In this document: piece after piece, positions 9,354 to 21,619 of the stretch
How the letters are laid out: every line of letters starts with the position of its first letter
How positions within the stretch are numbered: the stretch's first letter is position 1
Origin: Pinus tabuliformis
Taxonomy: Eukaryota > Streptophyta > Pinopsida > Pinales > Pinaceae
Reading direction: 5' to 3'
Assembly (NCBI GenBank): GCA_031772625.1
Contig: CM062815.1
Location: 119,730,989 to 119,794,988 of the forward strand
Length of the DNA stretch: 64,000 nucleotides
Translations under genes and position numbers: made by a program
Notes under the pieces: generated by a model
What the model was told of the DNA's origin: nothing
Database searches by the model: none
The model's input: only the letters and a program-made list of their open reading frames with translations

Positions 9354-10400
9354 TGTTATAGACATTTTTGTGCCTTACAGCATTGAGCATGAAATGTCCA
9401 TAATCTAAGGGATCCAAAGTCCCTAAACATGTTGTTCCTAACCCTAGAGGAACAAGGCTAACAAACCACAGCAATTCACAGAAGTTCTCCACCAGAAACT
9501 GCTCAAAAACAAGTCAATTCAGGATCAATTCAGTGGCTCCACTAGCTGTTTGCGCTGAATGTCAAAGCCAACACTGGCTACCTGCGCTGAATGTCAAAGG
9601 CAACACTGGCTACCTACGCTGAGCGAGAGTGGACATGTTGTAAGTTCATTTCTCAAGGTGTCAAAACCCAGGAAGCTTCCCAAATGACACTTGCCTCAGG
9701 GAATTCGACTGGTGATGAGTAAGAGGTTCCAAATCTCCAAGTGGAAGCAAGAACCTCCAAGTGGAATCAAGAACTGACAGAGGGAGAGGACACTAGTCAG
9801 ATCTCAAGCTGACTCATCCTCTCTCCAAACATCTATATATGGATCTCTCCTCCATGAGATCTAGAGGCTGGAATTTTGTTATTGCAAAGAATTGTTGTTG
9901 GTTTGAGATTGGAATCATTGGGTGCTTAATGCTTTGAAGGGGGTGAAGATAGGAATTCCATTTGCTGGGAAGGAGATGCTGGATTGGAGCCCTCTGGGTT
10001 GTATCTCTTCCTGAACCTTGTTATTCATCAATAAAGCTATCTTGGTTTCTCCTATATACTGATGTATCTTTGATGTATGATTGCATTAGTATGTTTAGTT
10101 TACTTCTAATCCTGAACTAGTTATGAATATGAATCCATGTCTTGTGTAGTGTTCTCTTCTTGTGATGTTGCAGAAACCTCTTGAAGCTGGGCGAGCGAGA
10201 AGGCAAGTAGCTGGGAACCTTCAAAGAGAAGAGAGACCGGATCGAGGGACAAACGGAAGACACCGGTTAGTCCATCTATCTCTCTTCATTCTTAATTCAT
10301 AAAGGAAGAATACTAGAATAGCTGTCTCTGTTTGTTGCTAAGGCACTGTCACACCTTAGGTGGATAGGATCGTCCTGCATAGGCATTTTTCCCCACAACA
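9354..10400 (+). repeat. E2 3' LTR
   Basis: Same length as the 5' LTR with about 13-14 differences by eye. TATA-like at 9834-9840, AATAAA at 10030-10035. Followed by the target duplication ATGTC (10401-10405). Confidence 0.92.
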
Positions 10401-10405
10401 ATGTC

Positions 10406-10450
10406 AGAAGAATATGTGGAACACTTTCAATATAACCTTTAATGGTCTCC
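10406..10450 (+). pseudogene. E1 gag remains, second part
   Basis: A 45-bp island of E1 between E2 and E3. Its text (AGAAGAATATGTGGAACAC...) fits the gag segment of E6 that reads LEDYEERFQ. It marks how close together the E2 and E3 insertions fell. Confidence 0.6.
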
Positions 10451-10455
10451 CTATG

Positions 10456-11039
10456 TGTTAGAAAATTATATATTACAGAGCAACGAAACACATATAATAT
10501 TGCATAAATATAAACACAGAAAACGCATAAAAGCAGAGAGACACAGATATATGTGGTTCACCCAGTTTGGGCTACGTCCACCCCGAACAGCCAGTCCTTC
10601 CTTTCTATTATCCAGCAAAATGAAGAGACACAACCTACAGCAAATCCATTGTAATATCCTCTGTTTTCTCTCACAGTCTCACTTCTTTGTTTCTCGCTCA
10701 GAGAACACACCTCTATTACACAGCCTCAATACAATGCCCTCATACAAAGAGATGGGTTGCCTTCTAGGGAAAAAAACCCTAAACTAAACATAAGTTCTAC
10801 TGTCAGATCATCCGCCTAATGAATGGCCTAGATTGACTAGAAGTTACTATACTTTTACAAGGCAATTTTACATCTATTTTTAGCTTCGAGGGCACTGCCT
10901 CCGAAACCCCCCCTAGGGGGAGGGCTCCCCAAAGGTCGCAGCTACCCCCCCCAAGACCCCGCCTACAGCATATATTTTACTGGGGTCCAATGCGGCCATA
11001 CCTTTGAATACAGAAGATAATCAGGCTCCACATCCAATA
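10456..11039 (-). repeat. E3 3' LTR
   Basis: 584 bp, matches 15022-15603. It has a C/G-rich patch (about 10905-10970) typical of copia LTRs. The inner end reads TATTGG in element sense where the other LTR has TGTTGG. Confidence 0.9.
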
Positions 11040-11040
11040 A

Positions 11041-11050
11041 TCTCCCACTT
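11041..11050 (-). other. E3 polypurine tract
   Basis: Element-sense AAGTGGGAGA directly before the 3' LTR. The following 11051-11288 shows no separate gene beyond the pol tail. Confidence 0.7.
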
Positions 11051-11288
11051 GGAGACCGATTATAGCAACTCCATCGCTGCTTCATTTGCTGGAAAATGGC
11101 TCCTCTTTGGACCTGGTTGTTTCTCATCTTCTTCATCATACTTGAAGACCAATTGAAACTAAGAAGATTCTAAGTTTCTCCCTGGTTACAACTTTTGTTA
11201 ACATATCTGCAGGATTCTGGCTAGTGTGTATCTTTTCCAGCTTCAACTCTCCATCTTCCAACACTGATCGTATGAAATGGTACTTGAG

Positions 11289-12188
11289 CTATATGTGTTT
11301 AGTCTTGGAATGAAATGCTGAGTTCTTTGCAAGATGAATGGCACTTTGGCTATCACTGTATAAAGTGCTCATATCATCCTTCTTACCAAATTCACCCATA
11401 AACCTTTGTAACCAAATCATTTCTTTACTAGCCTCTATAGCAGCAACATACTCTGCTTTTGTTGTTGAAAGTGCAACAACACTTTGGATTTTTGAAACCC
11501 AACTGACAGTTGTTCCACCTACAGTAAATACATATCCTGTAGTGCTCCTCCTATTATCTCTGTCACCTACCATATCTACATCAACATATCCCTGTAGAGA
11601 AATGTTTGAACCACCAAAGCATAATTCTTGATTTGTGGTACCTTTCAAATATCTGAGAATCCATTTCACTGCCATCCAATGTTCCTTTCCTGGATTGTTC
11701 ATGTACGTACTTACAACTCCCATTACATGTGCAATATTAGGGCTTGTGCAAACCATTGCATACATTAAGCTTCCAACTGCTGATGCATATGGAACTCTAG
11801 ACATATAATCCATGTCTTCTTGGGTCTTTGGGCACATTTCCTTAATAAGTTTGAAATGGCTAGCAAAAGGTGTACTAACTGGTTTTTCATTGTTCATATT
11901 AAATCTTTTCAACACCTTTTGTATGTACTCATTCTGAGACAATGTTAATTTGCGATTTTTCCTGTCTCTAGTTATTCTCATACCAAGGATTTGTTTTGCA
12001 GCTCCCAAATCCTTCATTGCAAATGAATTTGCCAATTTTCTTTTGAGCACATTTATTTCCTGCATGTTAGACCCTGCAACAAGCATGTCATCTACATATA
12101 ATAACAATATAATATAGTTGCCATCATTTTGCTTTTTCAGATAAACACAATGATCAGAATGACATCTAGTATAAACTTGTTCAGACAT
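11289..12188 (-). pseudogene. E3 reverse transcriptase C-half and RNase H
   Basis: 299-codon frame with the copia RT signature LLLYVDDMLVAG near its start, followed by the connection segment (MKDLGAAKQILGM, VPYASAVGSLMYAMVCTSPNIAH) and an RNase H domain with the characteristic VALSTTKAEYVAA and SDSQSAIHLAKN motifs. In the family it copies RNA into DNA and removes the RNA strand. The rest of RT lies just upstream in element sense (12189-12540). Part of a broken pol. Confidence 0.85.
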
Positions 12189-12540
12189 AAACTTGTCAAA
12201 TATTAGATACCATTACCTTGGAGATTGTTTTAAGCCATACAAGCTCTTCTTCAACCTGCACACTAGTTTTTCCTTCCCTTTCACCTCATATCCTTGTGGC
12301 TGCTGCATATATTTCTCTTCCTCCAAATCCCCATGGAGAAAGGTTGTCTTTACATCTAAATGCTCAAGATGCAAATCTTAAACTACTACTAGACTTAAAA
12401 TAGTTCTGATTGAAGTCATTTTAACAACAGGAGAAAATATTTCATCAAAATCAATACCTTTCTTCTGTGCAAACCCCTTCACCACAAGTCTAGCTTTGTA
12501 CCTTTGTTTTCCTCCATTTTCTTCCTTCAGCCTGTAAATC
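12189..12540 (-). pseudogene. E3 reverse transcriptase N-half remains
   Basis: Element-sense translation gives the copia RT landmarks, such as [38 protein letters not shown] and [13 protein letters not shown], in more than one frame. It therefore belongs with the neighbouring frame on either side as RT sequence and is degraded. Confidence 0.7.
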
Positions 12541-12548
12541 CATTTATT

Positions 12549-12920
12549 CTACAATTTATTTTTACATGCAGGAAACCTGACTAAGTCCCAAGTCTGGTTA
12601 TGCATTAAGGAGTCCATCTCTTCATCCATGGCTAGCTCCCACTTCTTCCTACTTTCAACCTGCATTGCTTCTTCATAACATTCGGGTTCACCAGAATTAG
12701 TCAACAATAAATAATATAATGAAGGAGAGTATCGTTCAGGGGGTTTACTTATCCTGGTATATCTTCTAACACCACTTGCAGGTGTTTGGGGTGCCTGTTG
12801 CTGTTGTGGTGGTTGATGTTGATGTGGTAGTTGATTATTTTCAGGCACCTTTACTTTTTCAGTGATTTCATCAAGAACTTCATATTCCTTGTTTTCTTTT
12901 TCCTGTTTCTTTTCCTGCAA
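12549..12920 (-). pseudogene. E3 integrase-RT linker region
   Basis: 123-codon frame. A Lys/Glu-rich and Gln/Pro-rich linker is followed by RRYTRISKPPERYSPSLYYLLLTNSGEPECYEEAMQ, the segment that precedes RT in Tnt1/Tork polyproteins, and then by the KWELAMDEEMDSLMHNQTWDL start of RT. This supports the lineage call. Confidence 0.8.
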
Positions 12921-12983
12921 CTAATTATTATACAAGACCTTTTCATTGAATATTACATTTCTGCCCCTAATGATTTTGTGATT

Positions 12984-14240
12984 TTAATAATCATATAAGC
13001 GATAACCAAAATCATTACCAACATATCCAATAAAGGTACATTTCTTTGACTTTTCCTGAAGATTTTTTCTATTTTCTTTATTAATATGGACAAAGGCCTC
13101 ATGCCCAAAAGGCTTTAAAAAAGAGTAGTTTACCTTTTTTTTTGTCCATGCTTCCTCTAGAACACCACCATCCCAGGAACTTGAAGACCTTCTATTTATT
13201 AGATAAACAACAGTATCTACATCATCTGCCCAAAATTGTAAAGGAAATCCTACATGCAATCTCATGCACCTTGCACGCTCCATGATTGTTCTGTTTATCC
13301 TTTCTGACACACCATTTTCTTGTGGTGTTCTTGGAACTATCTTCTCTCTGCTAAATCCATGCTCTAAATAGTACCTATCAAACTCTTTGCTGCAATATTC
13401 CCCTCCATTGTCTGATCTAAGACACTTCAATTTCTTTCCTGTCTCAATCTCAACCAAAGCTTTCCATTTCTTGAAAGTATCAAATACATCAGATTTATTC
13501 TCAATATAATAAATCCAAGTTTTTCTAGTTGCATCATCAATAAAAGTAACATAATAACGAGAGCCACCAAGAGATGATACCTGAGCAGGCCCCCATACAT
13601 CTGTATGCACAAGCTCTAATTTTTCGCTCTTCTTTTCTTTCCCAACTCTGAGAAATCTGACTCTCTTTTGTTTTCCATAAATGCAATTCTCACAGAAGTC
13701 CAAATCAACATTCTTCAAACTCGACAACAAATTCCTTGAGTGAAGAATCTTCATCCCCTTCTCACTCATGTGTCCAAGCCTATGATGCCATAATGCTGCC
13801 TCTGCTCCTTTGGAAGTTAAAGCATTAACAGAGTTAGAAATATTATTGCATAAATACAATGTACCAATATTTTCGCCTTTTGCTATTACTAGGGCTCCTT
13901 TGGTAACCTTCCAAGCTTTATCTTTGAAAGTTGTCACACAACCTTCACCGCCTAACTGCCCTGTTGAAATCAAATTTTTCTTCAGATCTGGAACATGCCT
14001 TACCCCCTTTAGTAGCCATTGGTTTCCATTCTGCTGTTTTACAAGAACCTTACCCATTCCAACAATTTTACAGGGTTTATCATCACCCAAATGGACTTGT
14101 CCAAAATCTCCTTGAACATAGTCATGAAAGTATTTCTTATCAAGTGTGGCATGGAATGAGGCCCTTGAATCTACCACCCAGGAATCAATAATATTTTCGA
14201 AAGAAAGAATCAAAGCATCTTGTAACACCTCACCTGTCAC
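12984..14240 (-). pseudogene. E3 protease and integrase
   Basis: 418-codon frame. The N-terminal part has the copia protease pattern (SWVVDSRASFHAT, then HVPDLKKNLISTGQL). It is followed by the integrase zinc-binding module (HHRLGHMSEKG...FCENCIYGKQ) and the integrase core (VHTDVWGP, SDNGGEY, PQENGVSERINRTI), then KPFGHEAFVHI and FIGYVGNDFGYRLYDY of the C-terminal part. Domain order protease-integrase-RT identifies Ty1/copia. The frame is long, but the element as a whole is broken. Confidence 0.88.
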
Positions 14241-14249
14241 ATTTGCTTC

Positions 14250-14996
14250 ATGATTGTTTTCTTGTTGTGCATCTCCTTCTTCTCCCTTCCGAGATATACT
14301 GTCTTTCTTTAGGTGTCCTTTATTTCCGCATTTCCAGCAGACTATCCCCGATCTAGACTTGGATCTGCCTTTCCTTGATTTACTGTGATATCCTGAGCTC
14401 TTTCCTCTTTACATTTTTCTTCCCCTAGACTCTACACTCAAAGCATTACCTGATGTCTCATCGGAGCTTTTCCGTCGCATTTCCTTGCTAAGGATAGCAC
14501 AAGAATAACAGAACTCTAACTTCATCATCAAATTTTACGCCTACAGAACTTAAATGATTTGTAACAGTATTAAAATCATTTAAATGGTCTGCAACAAATC
14601 CACCTTCCGACATCTTCATATTAAATAACTGTTTCATAAGAAATACCTTGTTTGAGGCCGATGGTTTTTCATATAGTTTCGCCAACACCTTAATCAAACC
14701 CTCTGTCATTGTTTCCTTCGAAATGTTGAAGGAAATCGATGTTGCGAGGCACAATCGTACTGTTCTGAGTGCCTTTCTATTGAGAAGGTTCCATTCTTCA
14801 TCTATCATACCAGTCAGCATCTTTGTTTTTCCACCCAATGGTAGGTACATATCTTTCTGATACAAATAATCTTCAATCTACATCTTCCACAGCGAGAAGT
14901 TTTGGACATTAAATTTCTCGACCCTAAACTTACCATCTTTCGCCATTGCTCCCACTTGAACCAGGAACCCTTCTTTCCTGCGAGTTTATCAGCCAA
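14250..14996 (-). pseudogene. E3 gag with zinc knuckle
   Basis: The 14488-14865 frame has the copia gag pattern (LYEKPSASNKVFLMKQLFNMKM, HLNDFNTVTNHLSSVG), preceded in element sense by the gag start around 14814-14996. A CX2CX4HX4-type knuckle (CWKCGNKGHLKKD) lies near 14320-14350. E7 gag at 63170-63766 is a distant relative. Confidence 0.75.
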
Positions 14997-15006
14997 ATAG
15001 ACTTTT

Positions 15007-15019
15007 GGCTCTGATACCA
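15007..15019 (-). other. E3 primer-binding site, initiator Met tRNA
   Basis: Element-sense TGGTATCAGAGCC, the standard site of plant copia elements, two bases from the LTR. Confidence 0.92.
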
Positions 15020-15021
15020 GT

Positions 15022-15603
15022 TGTTAGAAAATTATATATTACAGAGCAATGGAACACATAGAATATTGCATAAATATAAACACAGAAAACACATAAAACT
15101 AGAGAGACACAGATATACGTGGTTCACGCAGTTTGGGCTACGTCCAACCCAAACAGCCAGTCCTTCCTTTATATTATCCAGCAAAATGAAGAGACACAAC
15201 CTACAACGAATCTGCTGTAATATCCTTTGTTTTCTCTCACAGTCTCACCTCTCTGTTTCTCACTCAGAGAATACACCTCTATTACACAGCCTCAATACAA
15301 TGCCCTCATACAAAGAGAGAGGTTGCCTTCTAGGGAAAAAAAACCTAAACTAAACATAAGTTCTACCGTCAGATCATCCGCCTAATGAACGGCCTAGATT
15401 GACTAGAAATTACTATACTTTTACAAGGCAATTTTACATCTATTTTTAGCTTCGGGGGCACTGGCCCTGAAACCCCCTGCTAGGGGGGGCCTCCCCAAAG
15501 TTCGCTACCGCCCCCCTGGACCCTCCCTGCAACGAATATTTTACTGGGGTCCAATGCAGTGATACCTTTGAATACAAAAGATAATCAGGCTCCACACCCA
15601 ACA
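15022..15603 (-). repeat. E3 5' LTR
   Basis: 582 bp, TGTTGG...CTAACA in element sense, followed by the target duplication CTATG at 15604-15608. Confidence 0.92.
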
Positions 15604-15608
15604 CTATG

Positions 15609-15672
15609 CAACTCTGCCTTTACCTGATAATGTGCTAAAAACTACACTGATTAAAGGGATGAAAGAACAATG
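15609..15672 (+). pseudogene. E1 gag remains, third part
   Basis: A 64-bp island of E1 between E3 and E4. Its translation (LPDNVLKTTLIKGMKEQ) matches the pattern LDPESLKLVLLRGVPED of the E6 gag. Confidence 0.65.
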
Positions 15673-15677
15673 GATAG

Positions 15678-16580
15678 TGTTGGCTTATATGGGCCTGACC
15701 CAGGTTTGGAAGAGTTATTTAGCCAAACAAATCCCGTATCTACCGGCCCTTGCGACAACAGTCTGCGGAGCGCGGACTAAGGTCTCACTCAAGGTAGCAG
15801 GGGAGGGTGCTAGAACCAGGTTTCTGCACCTTGGGGTTGTCCAAATGTGGTTTAGGGGACTCGCGCACCCTTCTACTGCTTCACACTGCTCTGCAGTCAC
15901 GTAGATCTGGACCAAGAGAAACTTCCACTTTCTATTACCGTGCTGATTACTGATCTAATCTACTTAATGGAGCATATTAGATTTTCTTACCAGGGTCTTT
16001 AAGAAAACATTTAACAAGTTTAACCATTCGCGCACTTAAAATGAACCTAGATTTGCATACATTCATCACATTTGTATTTAAACAGATATAGAAAGGTAAA
16101 TCATAAAGTTAGATGCATGATAGCACAGAATTATAGAAGCAACTTATCTTTATTATTATTCTTCCCCAATAAATCCAGATCTACCCTACGCACTCAGCTG
16201 CAGGGGTCCACGTACACAGCTGCGGACTTTCTAGGCCTCTTCACACACAGCTGCAGAGCCTCTACCTACTACCCCAACCCTCGACTTAGACTTACAGATG
16301 CTTTCAGAATATTTGCCTTAAAAACCCATTACATGTCATATTCCAAAAGAACTACTTTTCCCTCATAGAGGTGCGCTCTATTTATACCGTTACTTGGCCC
16401 GCGATCCCTACACAGGCCGACTCTATTTATATTTCTTTACATTATTTTTGGGTGGACTACCCTTTGACTCAACCTATTACAATTTGCGCTCCGCATACTT
16501 CGGAGTTTTTACAATAATTTAATCCTAGTTTTTGGGCTTTCTGCGCCAAAACTATTATGCGGGACCTCCGCTACCCAACA
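15678..16580 (-). repeat. E4 3' LTR
   Basis: 903 bp, matches 23368-24268. In element sense a TATAAATA lies at 16379-16386 with a second TATTTATA-like site near 16430. Confidence 0.9.
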
Positions 16581-17564
16581 GTTTCCCAACACAATCATCG
16601 TGACTCGTCCCAAGTCACTCATCAGCGCAACTAGATGCTCTATCTTGGCTTCATGGTTTGCCTCCCTTTGAGTGGTGCTCATCGTCCTACTGCTCCTTCA
16701 TTGATTCCTGCAACGCTCCATCCGGCTCTTGCTTCAATGTCTCACAACTGATGATGCTCATTCTGCTCTGCTCGGTTAACATAGAACACCCCCTCATAGG
16801 ATTTTAGCGTGAGTGAGGGAGCCACATACGAGACTGTCGGGTACCACTGTAGCCACTTCCGACCTTCATATCTTCTCTTCGCACCGTCTGCTACAGCTTG
16901 TGTTGCAATTTTGCAAGACCTTCGATGTTGTCTGCAAGATCCCAATCTTCTGAGGGACATCAGAGATGACTTATTAACTGCATATCACCCGTAGTCTCCA
17001 GCTATCCATCCTTTTGTTGTTCTGTTGTAGTGCGTCGGCTTGTCCCTGGGCGAGGCGACGACATCCGAACCAATTCTGCTTCGTGTTCCCTCTTTTCCAG
17101 TTCATCCCCTACTGGTGATGTTTAAGCCTGCGGGATGCCCATAGCTGTCAACACCATACTCCTTAGAGAGTCCTACTTCTCCATCGACCAGATCACTACC
17201 GTCGGGCGCCTGCCTTATGCAGAGATAATGAACAACTCCATCTGTATTTCCAAAGTGTAGGCCACTCAGTGGATTCCCCTTGGTGATTTATAAGCCATGT
17301 GAATTTCAAATGCAATGATTATCGCCCATTCCAACTTGTGTAAAATTTATGGCCGCTCATTCCATATCTGGCTCATACTGTTTCTCTTAATTGCCCGCTG
17401 CTCTCTCCCTTTTTCCATAATGCTGACATCTTGTCATGAATATTGATATTAATGGTCATCATTCCTTTTATCAGCACATCCGCGTGATCCTTCTCGCACA
17501 ACCGCGACCCTTGTGTTTGGTCAAATGTACACGCACTATGGTACTCGCGCATCTATCCGCAAGG
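16581..17564 (-). other. E4 3' noncoding region
   Basis: About 1 kb between the integrase remains and the 3' LTR. I see no gene, no clear polypurine tract and no tandem repeat; the small ORFs at 16742-16994 show no recognisable family. Confidence 0.45.
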
Positions 17565-18512
17565 CTACTTTATCGTCCCCCACTCTCTTTCAACTAGTTG
17601 GAGAGGTGAGACTATCCTCGGAACAGCTAGTGAGGTGGTCGGCCCACCCATGTAAAGCCTTAGGCGACTGCCATTCACTTGTCCTGGGAAGGGGTCTCCA
17701 TTGAGTTTAGCTAGTTGAACCATGCCCCCATTGGTAACTTCTTTGACGACATAGGGTCCCAACTAGTGCATGCAGAGTTTACCTGAGAATTTTTTGAACT
17801 TACTTTCATAAAGCAATACTAGATCATTCTCCTTGAAGGTGCGCACCTTGATATGGCGATCGTGTCATGCTTTCTCATGCTATTCTTCTACCTGCTGATG
17901 GAATCTAGCCAAAAACCATTCCTCCTCTAATTCTTCTAGTTGTGCAAGCCTCTCTTCCAATGCCCCGCGATCTGCCATACCTATGATTGCCATGATCCAC
18001 AAACTAGGCACAATATATTCCATAGGCATAACGGCCTCCTTGCCATAGACTAAGAAAGATGGTGTCTGACCTGTCAACTTCTTGCACGTAGTTCGATATG
18101 CCCATAGCATAGTAGGGATGTGCAAGTTCCTGTCATTTCGTCACACATTATAGACCTTAGTCAATGCAGTCTCCGAAATTTTGTTGAATGCCTCAACAGT
18201 TTGATTTTCTTGCGGATGGTATGGCGTACTCTATTGGTGATATATCTAGAATTCCTCAGTGAGTGCGCTGATTGTTTCATTCATAAAATGTGTTCCCCTA
18301 TCACTCATGAGAATTTTGGGGCAGCCAAACTTGGTCAGTACATTCTCGAACAAGAATTTTGCTACTGTCGCAGCCGTGCAATCCTTAACTGGATGCACCT
18401 CTGCCCATCGGGTCAAATATTCAATCGTAGTGATGATATAGTGTGCGCCCATCTTTCCTCACGGTTCAATAGGCCCGACGAAGTCGATCGCCCATTTCTC
18501 AAATGGTTGTAG
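17565..18512 (-). pseudogene. E4 integrase remains
   Basis: Pieces of a Ty3/gypsy integrase: core text [38 protein letters not shown] and SDRGTHF (18246-18452), then TMLWAYRTTCKKLTGQTPSFLVYGKEAVMPMEY (17880-18125), and the C-terminal GPYVVKEV..G.V.L module (17565-17762). In the family this enzyme inserts the DNA copy. Degraded. Confidence 0.8.
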
Positions 18513-18514
18513 CT

Positions 18515-19846
18515 TCATCTATGGTTGAAGGGGCATTTCATCCCTCTGCGATGGTTTTCCCGTCCGTTGACATCGTAGGCCCGGCAGTATGCTTTCGAAT
18601 CTTGATGTAGAGTGGGCCACCATAATCCGGCACGAAGAATATTTTGGGCTATGGCACGGCCCGCATAATGCCCGCCATCAACCCCTCCTTGTGCTTCGGC
18701 TAGGATCTGTCCATGCTCAAATTTTGGTACATGTCTGCACAATATTTCATCGTTACCCATCTTGTACAGGTGGCCTGCAATTACGGTAAAATCTGTTGTG
18801 CATGTCACCAATTCCTTCTTTTGTTGGACAGAATTCCCCTGTGGCGCAGTGCTCATAGTTAAAAAGTGGATTATATATTCAAAGTGGTCATCTGCAACAC
18901 GTACGGCATATAACTGGGTGTCCGGGATTCCCTCCTCTAGATTTGTTGGTTCTTCGTTGGTCTCAATTCGGGACAAGTGATCCGCACTTGCATTCAAACG
19001 TCCCGGCTTTACAACAACCTCAAAGTCATATTCTTGAAACAACAGTAACCATCCACAGATGCGCCCCCCCAACACAGGCTTATTCACTAGGTACTTGAGC
19101 ACAGGGTGATTAGTATACATCTTAAAATGTCCTCCGAGCAGATAGTGATGAAACCTTTGGAGTGCGTATACCATCGCCAATCCCTCTCGCTCAGTAGTAG
19201 AGTAATTATTTTCTGCTTTGGATAACTTGTGACTTGCGAATGCAATTGGGTGATCGATTCCCTCCGCTCCTTCTTGAGTGAGTACTGTTACCAACGCAAT
19301 ACATGATGTGTCAACATGTACATGAAATTCAACGTCCCACTTTGGAAAGACCAAGATAGGGACAAATGCCATCTTTTCCTTAAGCGTTTCCAGGCTTTTG
19401 TTACATTCCTCGTTCCAGCAATACATAGCATCCTTCTTAAGTAAATGTTCCATTGGAGCCGTGAACTGGGCATAGCTTTTTATAAACTTCTGGTAGTAGC
19501 CCATGTGTCCTACTATAGCACATATTTGTTTTACACTTCGCGGTGCTTGCAAATTTAGTATGACAACGATCTTTTCCAGATCCACCATCAGTCCTTGCTT
19601 ACAAACCACATGGCCCAGCAAGTTCACGAAAGGGACGAGGAAAGTACACTTCTTTAGGTTGAGCGCAATCAAGTGCTGGTAGTAGGTATCTAGCATCAAT
19701 CGTAAGCTCGCGACATGTTTCTTAACCAAGCCAAATACAGTCCAGTCATCTAGGTAGACTTCTAAGAACTTGTGGATAAATTCTTTAAATGCGGCTACCA
19801 CAATACGGGAAAATATCTCCGGCGCATTCTTTAGCCCAAAGGGCAT
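18515..19846 (-). pseudogene. E4 RT, RNase H and integrase zinc region
   Basis: 443-codon frame. It starts at the RT motif MPFGLKNAPEIFSRIV with YLDDW, continues through LLGHVV...VGHMGYYQKFIKSYAQ (thumb and connection), then RNase H (FHVHVDTSCIALVTVLTQ, NNYSTTEREGLAMVYAL, YTNHPVLKYL, LNASADHLSR), then the integrase zinc region (HYAGRAIAQNILRAGLWWPTLHQDSKAYCRAYD). Part of a broken pol. Confidence 0.85.
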
Positions 19847-20560
19847 TATTGTATATTGAAAACAACCCCATTCGGTAGCAAATGTTGTCTTGCTCTGATC
19901 CTCTGGCGCGATCTTGATCTAATGGTACCCGGAGAACCCATCTGTGAAGGAGTATGCTTCTTGCCTACCCACATTTTCTAGTACCTCATCTGTAAAGGAT
20001 GCTGGAAACAGATCATTAACACAAGCATCATTGAGCTTCCACAGATCTATGCAGATGTAGATCTCACCCTTCTGTTTCTTCTCCTACATGACCATAGGGC
20101 TTACCCAATCAGACTCCTCGACTGGTTCAATAATTCCTGCTGCCAACATCTTGTCCAATTCTTCGCGGACCTTTGCTTTGTATTTTGGATTCAATCGGTA
20201 GGGTCGCTATTTCACTGGCTTCACATTTGGCTTCAAAGTTATCTTCATCATTCTGAGGTCTCCTAGAATCACTTTCAACTCCGTAATTTTTGTAGGGAAT
20301 AAATATCGGTACTCTTGGAGCAACTTAATGACCTTTTCCACCATGGTGTCATCCCAATAGTCCCCAAGTGTAGCATACTTCGACTCTTCCTCTGTTCCGA
20401 TATTCACTTGCTTTGTTTTTAATGGTGTCATGATGTTTGGATCTTCTATCTCAAGGCCTTGCACCTCAGGACTCCCTTCGGATTCTGGTATATTGATGTT
20501 ACGCGGGTCATCCTCATCATCTTCTACTTGTACATTATAACATGCTAAGGCCTGGCTCAA
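19847..20560 (-). pseudogene. E4 RT N-terminal part and linker
   Basis: The 20207-20560 frame holds an acidic linker and KVIKLLQEYRYLFPTKITELK, the usual lead-in to gypsy RT. The stretch 19847-20206 carries the palm region (for example the KIDLWKLNDA- and FPASFTDE-like patterns) in degraded form. Confidence 0.65.
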
Positions 20561-20569
20561 CTGTCGCGA

Positions 20570-21178
20570 CTAGTCTAACGACACGACTTCTTCTGGTTCC
20601 ATCGATGTTCTGAATATGGTGGTCTTTACTAGCTGTAATGCATCATCCATGGTATCCATCCATTGGTCTTTAAAGAGAAATGTAGATAGAAACCCTTCCC
20701 ACAGGATATCCCACTCGCCGGTGCCATGTTGGAACTCTATTTCCGTATACCAGTTCCTTTGAATGACATCCAAGGTATGATAAAATAAGTGCACCCATTC
20801 TGGTTGAGGCTCCACACCATAAGCTTTGGTCCATTTGGTCAGGTGCAGGTGCAGATCATCTCGTCCATCGTATTTCTCCGTTATTCGTAGCTCTGGCTTC
20901 CCAAATCTTATCTACATCATGCACCTGCAACTTCGCCAATCCTTGAAGGTTCCTTCATGGGTATCCCACCATCGCATCAGTGTCGCGTGCAATGTCCATT
21001 TTAGCGCATCAAACCATTGGTACTCTAGTACCGTGCTTTCGAATTTAACCAGGGATTCATCCACTACTATCAGCCCATCATACATCGGTAGCTCGCAATT
21101 CTAAGCTTTAACGCAATACAGGGATTTCGTCATCTTATTACAGTGTAATGTGGTTACCGTGATCACCCTACTTCGCCA
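20570..21178 (-). pseudogene. E4 second gag-like module between protease and RT
   Basis: The 81-codon frame at 20570-20815 reads WVHLFYHTLDVIQRNWYTEIEFQHGTGEWDILWEGF. This Trp-rich pattern (one LFYHTLD, one NWY, one GT.EWD) resembles retrotransposon gag helices and is known to me from predicted plant gypsy proteins; a further WWDTHEG/DWRS-type stretch lies in 20880-21000. Position between protease and RT is unusual. Function unknown; capsid-like is an inference from pattern. Confidence 0.5.
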
Positions 21179-21619
21179 TCACTCGTCCTCTTCATCTAAA
21201 TCACTGGTGCATGAGCCGGTGTAGCCCCACGAGAGTCTCCGCTCCTCCTTCAGCCTATTTGTAGCAATCTTGTGGATACAATCCAATGCATCATCCCTTT
21301 CTTCATTGCGCACAGGTTCTGTGTAGCACGGTCTGTCTGTTGTATCTAGTGGAACGACTACACGGAGTGACTTCTTCTCAAATATCATCTGCCTCCATTT
21401 GAGGTCAATAACCCCATTCATTTCAGCGGCCCAGTCTATCCCTAGCAACGCAGGGTATGGGCTATTTTCATCCATGATTTCAATAACTTTGAAATCCTTC
21501 CGAGTACTTGTGCCATCAATATCTACTGTAATTCCTTGTAGCCTTACCATGGGCAAGATCTTCTGCTGATTGGCCAATCGCAATTGGATAGGAGACCAGT
21601 GTAGTGTAGGCTTACCCAT
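21179..21619 (-). pseudogene. E4 aspartic protease region
   Basis: 146-codon frame with VRLQGITVDIDGTSTRKDFKVIEI followed by YPALLGIDWAAEM, the flap and ALLGIDW pattern of gypsy proteases. The active-site end lies in 21620-21750 (for example VILDLGSDANVLP-like text). In the family it cuts the polyprotein. Confidence 0.7.

Larger units (their letters stand above)
2548..10400 (+). mobile_element. E2, Tat-like Ty3/gypsy element without recognised RT or integrase
   Basis: LTRs of 1047 bp at both ends (2548-3594, 9354-10400), TGTT...AACA termini, target duplication ATGTT/ATGTC (one mismatch). Primer site (3598-3615) and polypurine tract (9341-9350) match those of E5, as does the protease-bearing ORF, so it is the same Tat-like lineage. 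The only coding region recognised is zinc knuckles plus protease (5376-6881), so E2 looks non-autonomous. About 13-14 LTR differences by eye (about 1.3%) make it the youngest insertion here. It lies in the gag of E1. Confidence 0.9.
10456..15603 (-). mobile_element. E3, Tork/Tnt1-like Ty1/copia element
   Basis: Reverse orientation. LTRs 10456-11039 and 15022-15603, perfect target duplication CTATG (10451-10455 and 15604-15608), initiator-Met primer site, polypurine tract, and the copia order gag, protease, integrase, RT, RNase H. LTRs differ at roughly 7% by eye, so it is older than E2, E5 and E6. The coding part is broken, with several breaks. It sits in the gag of E1. Confidence 0.92.
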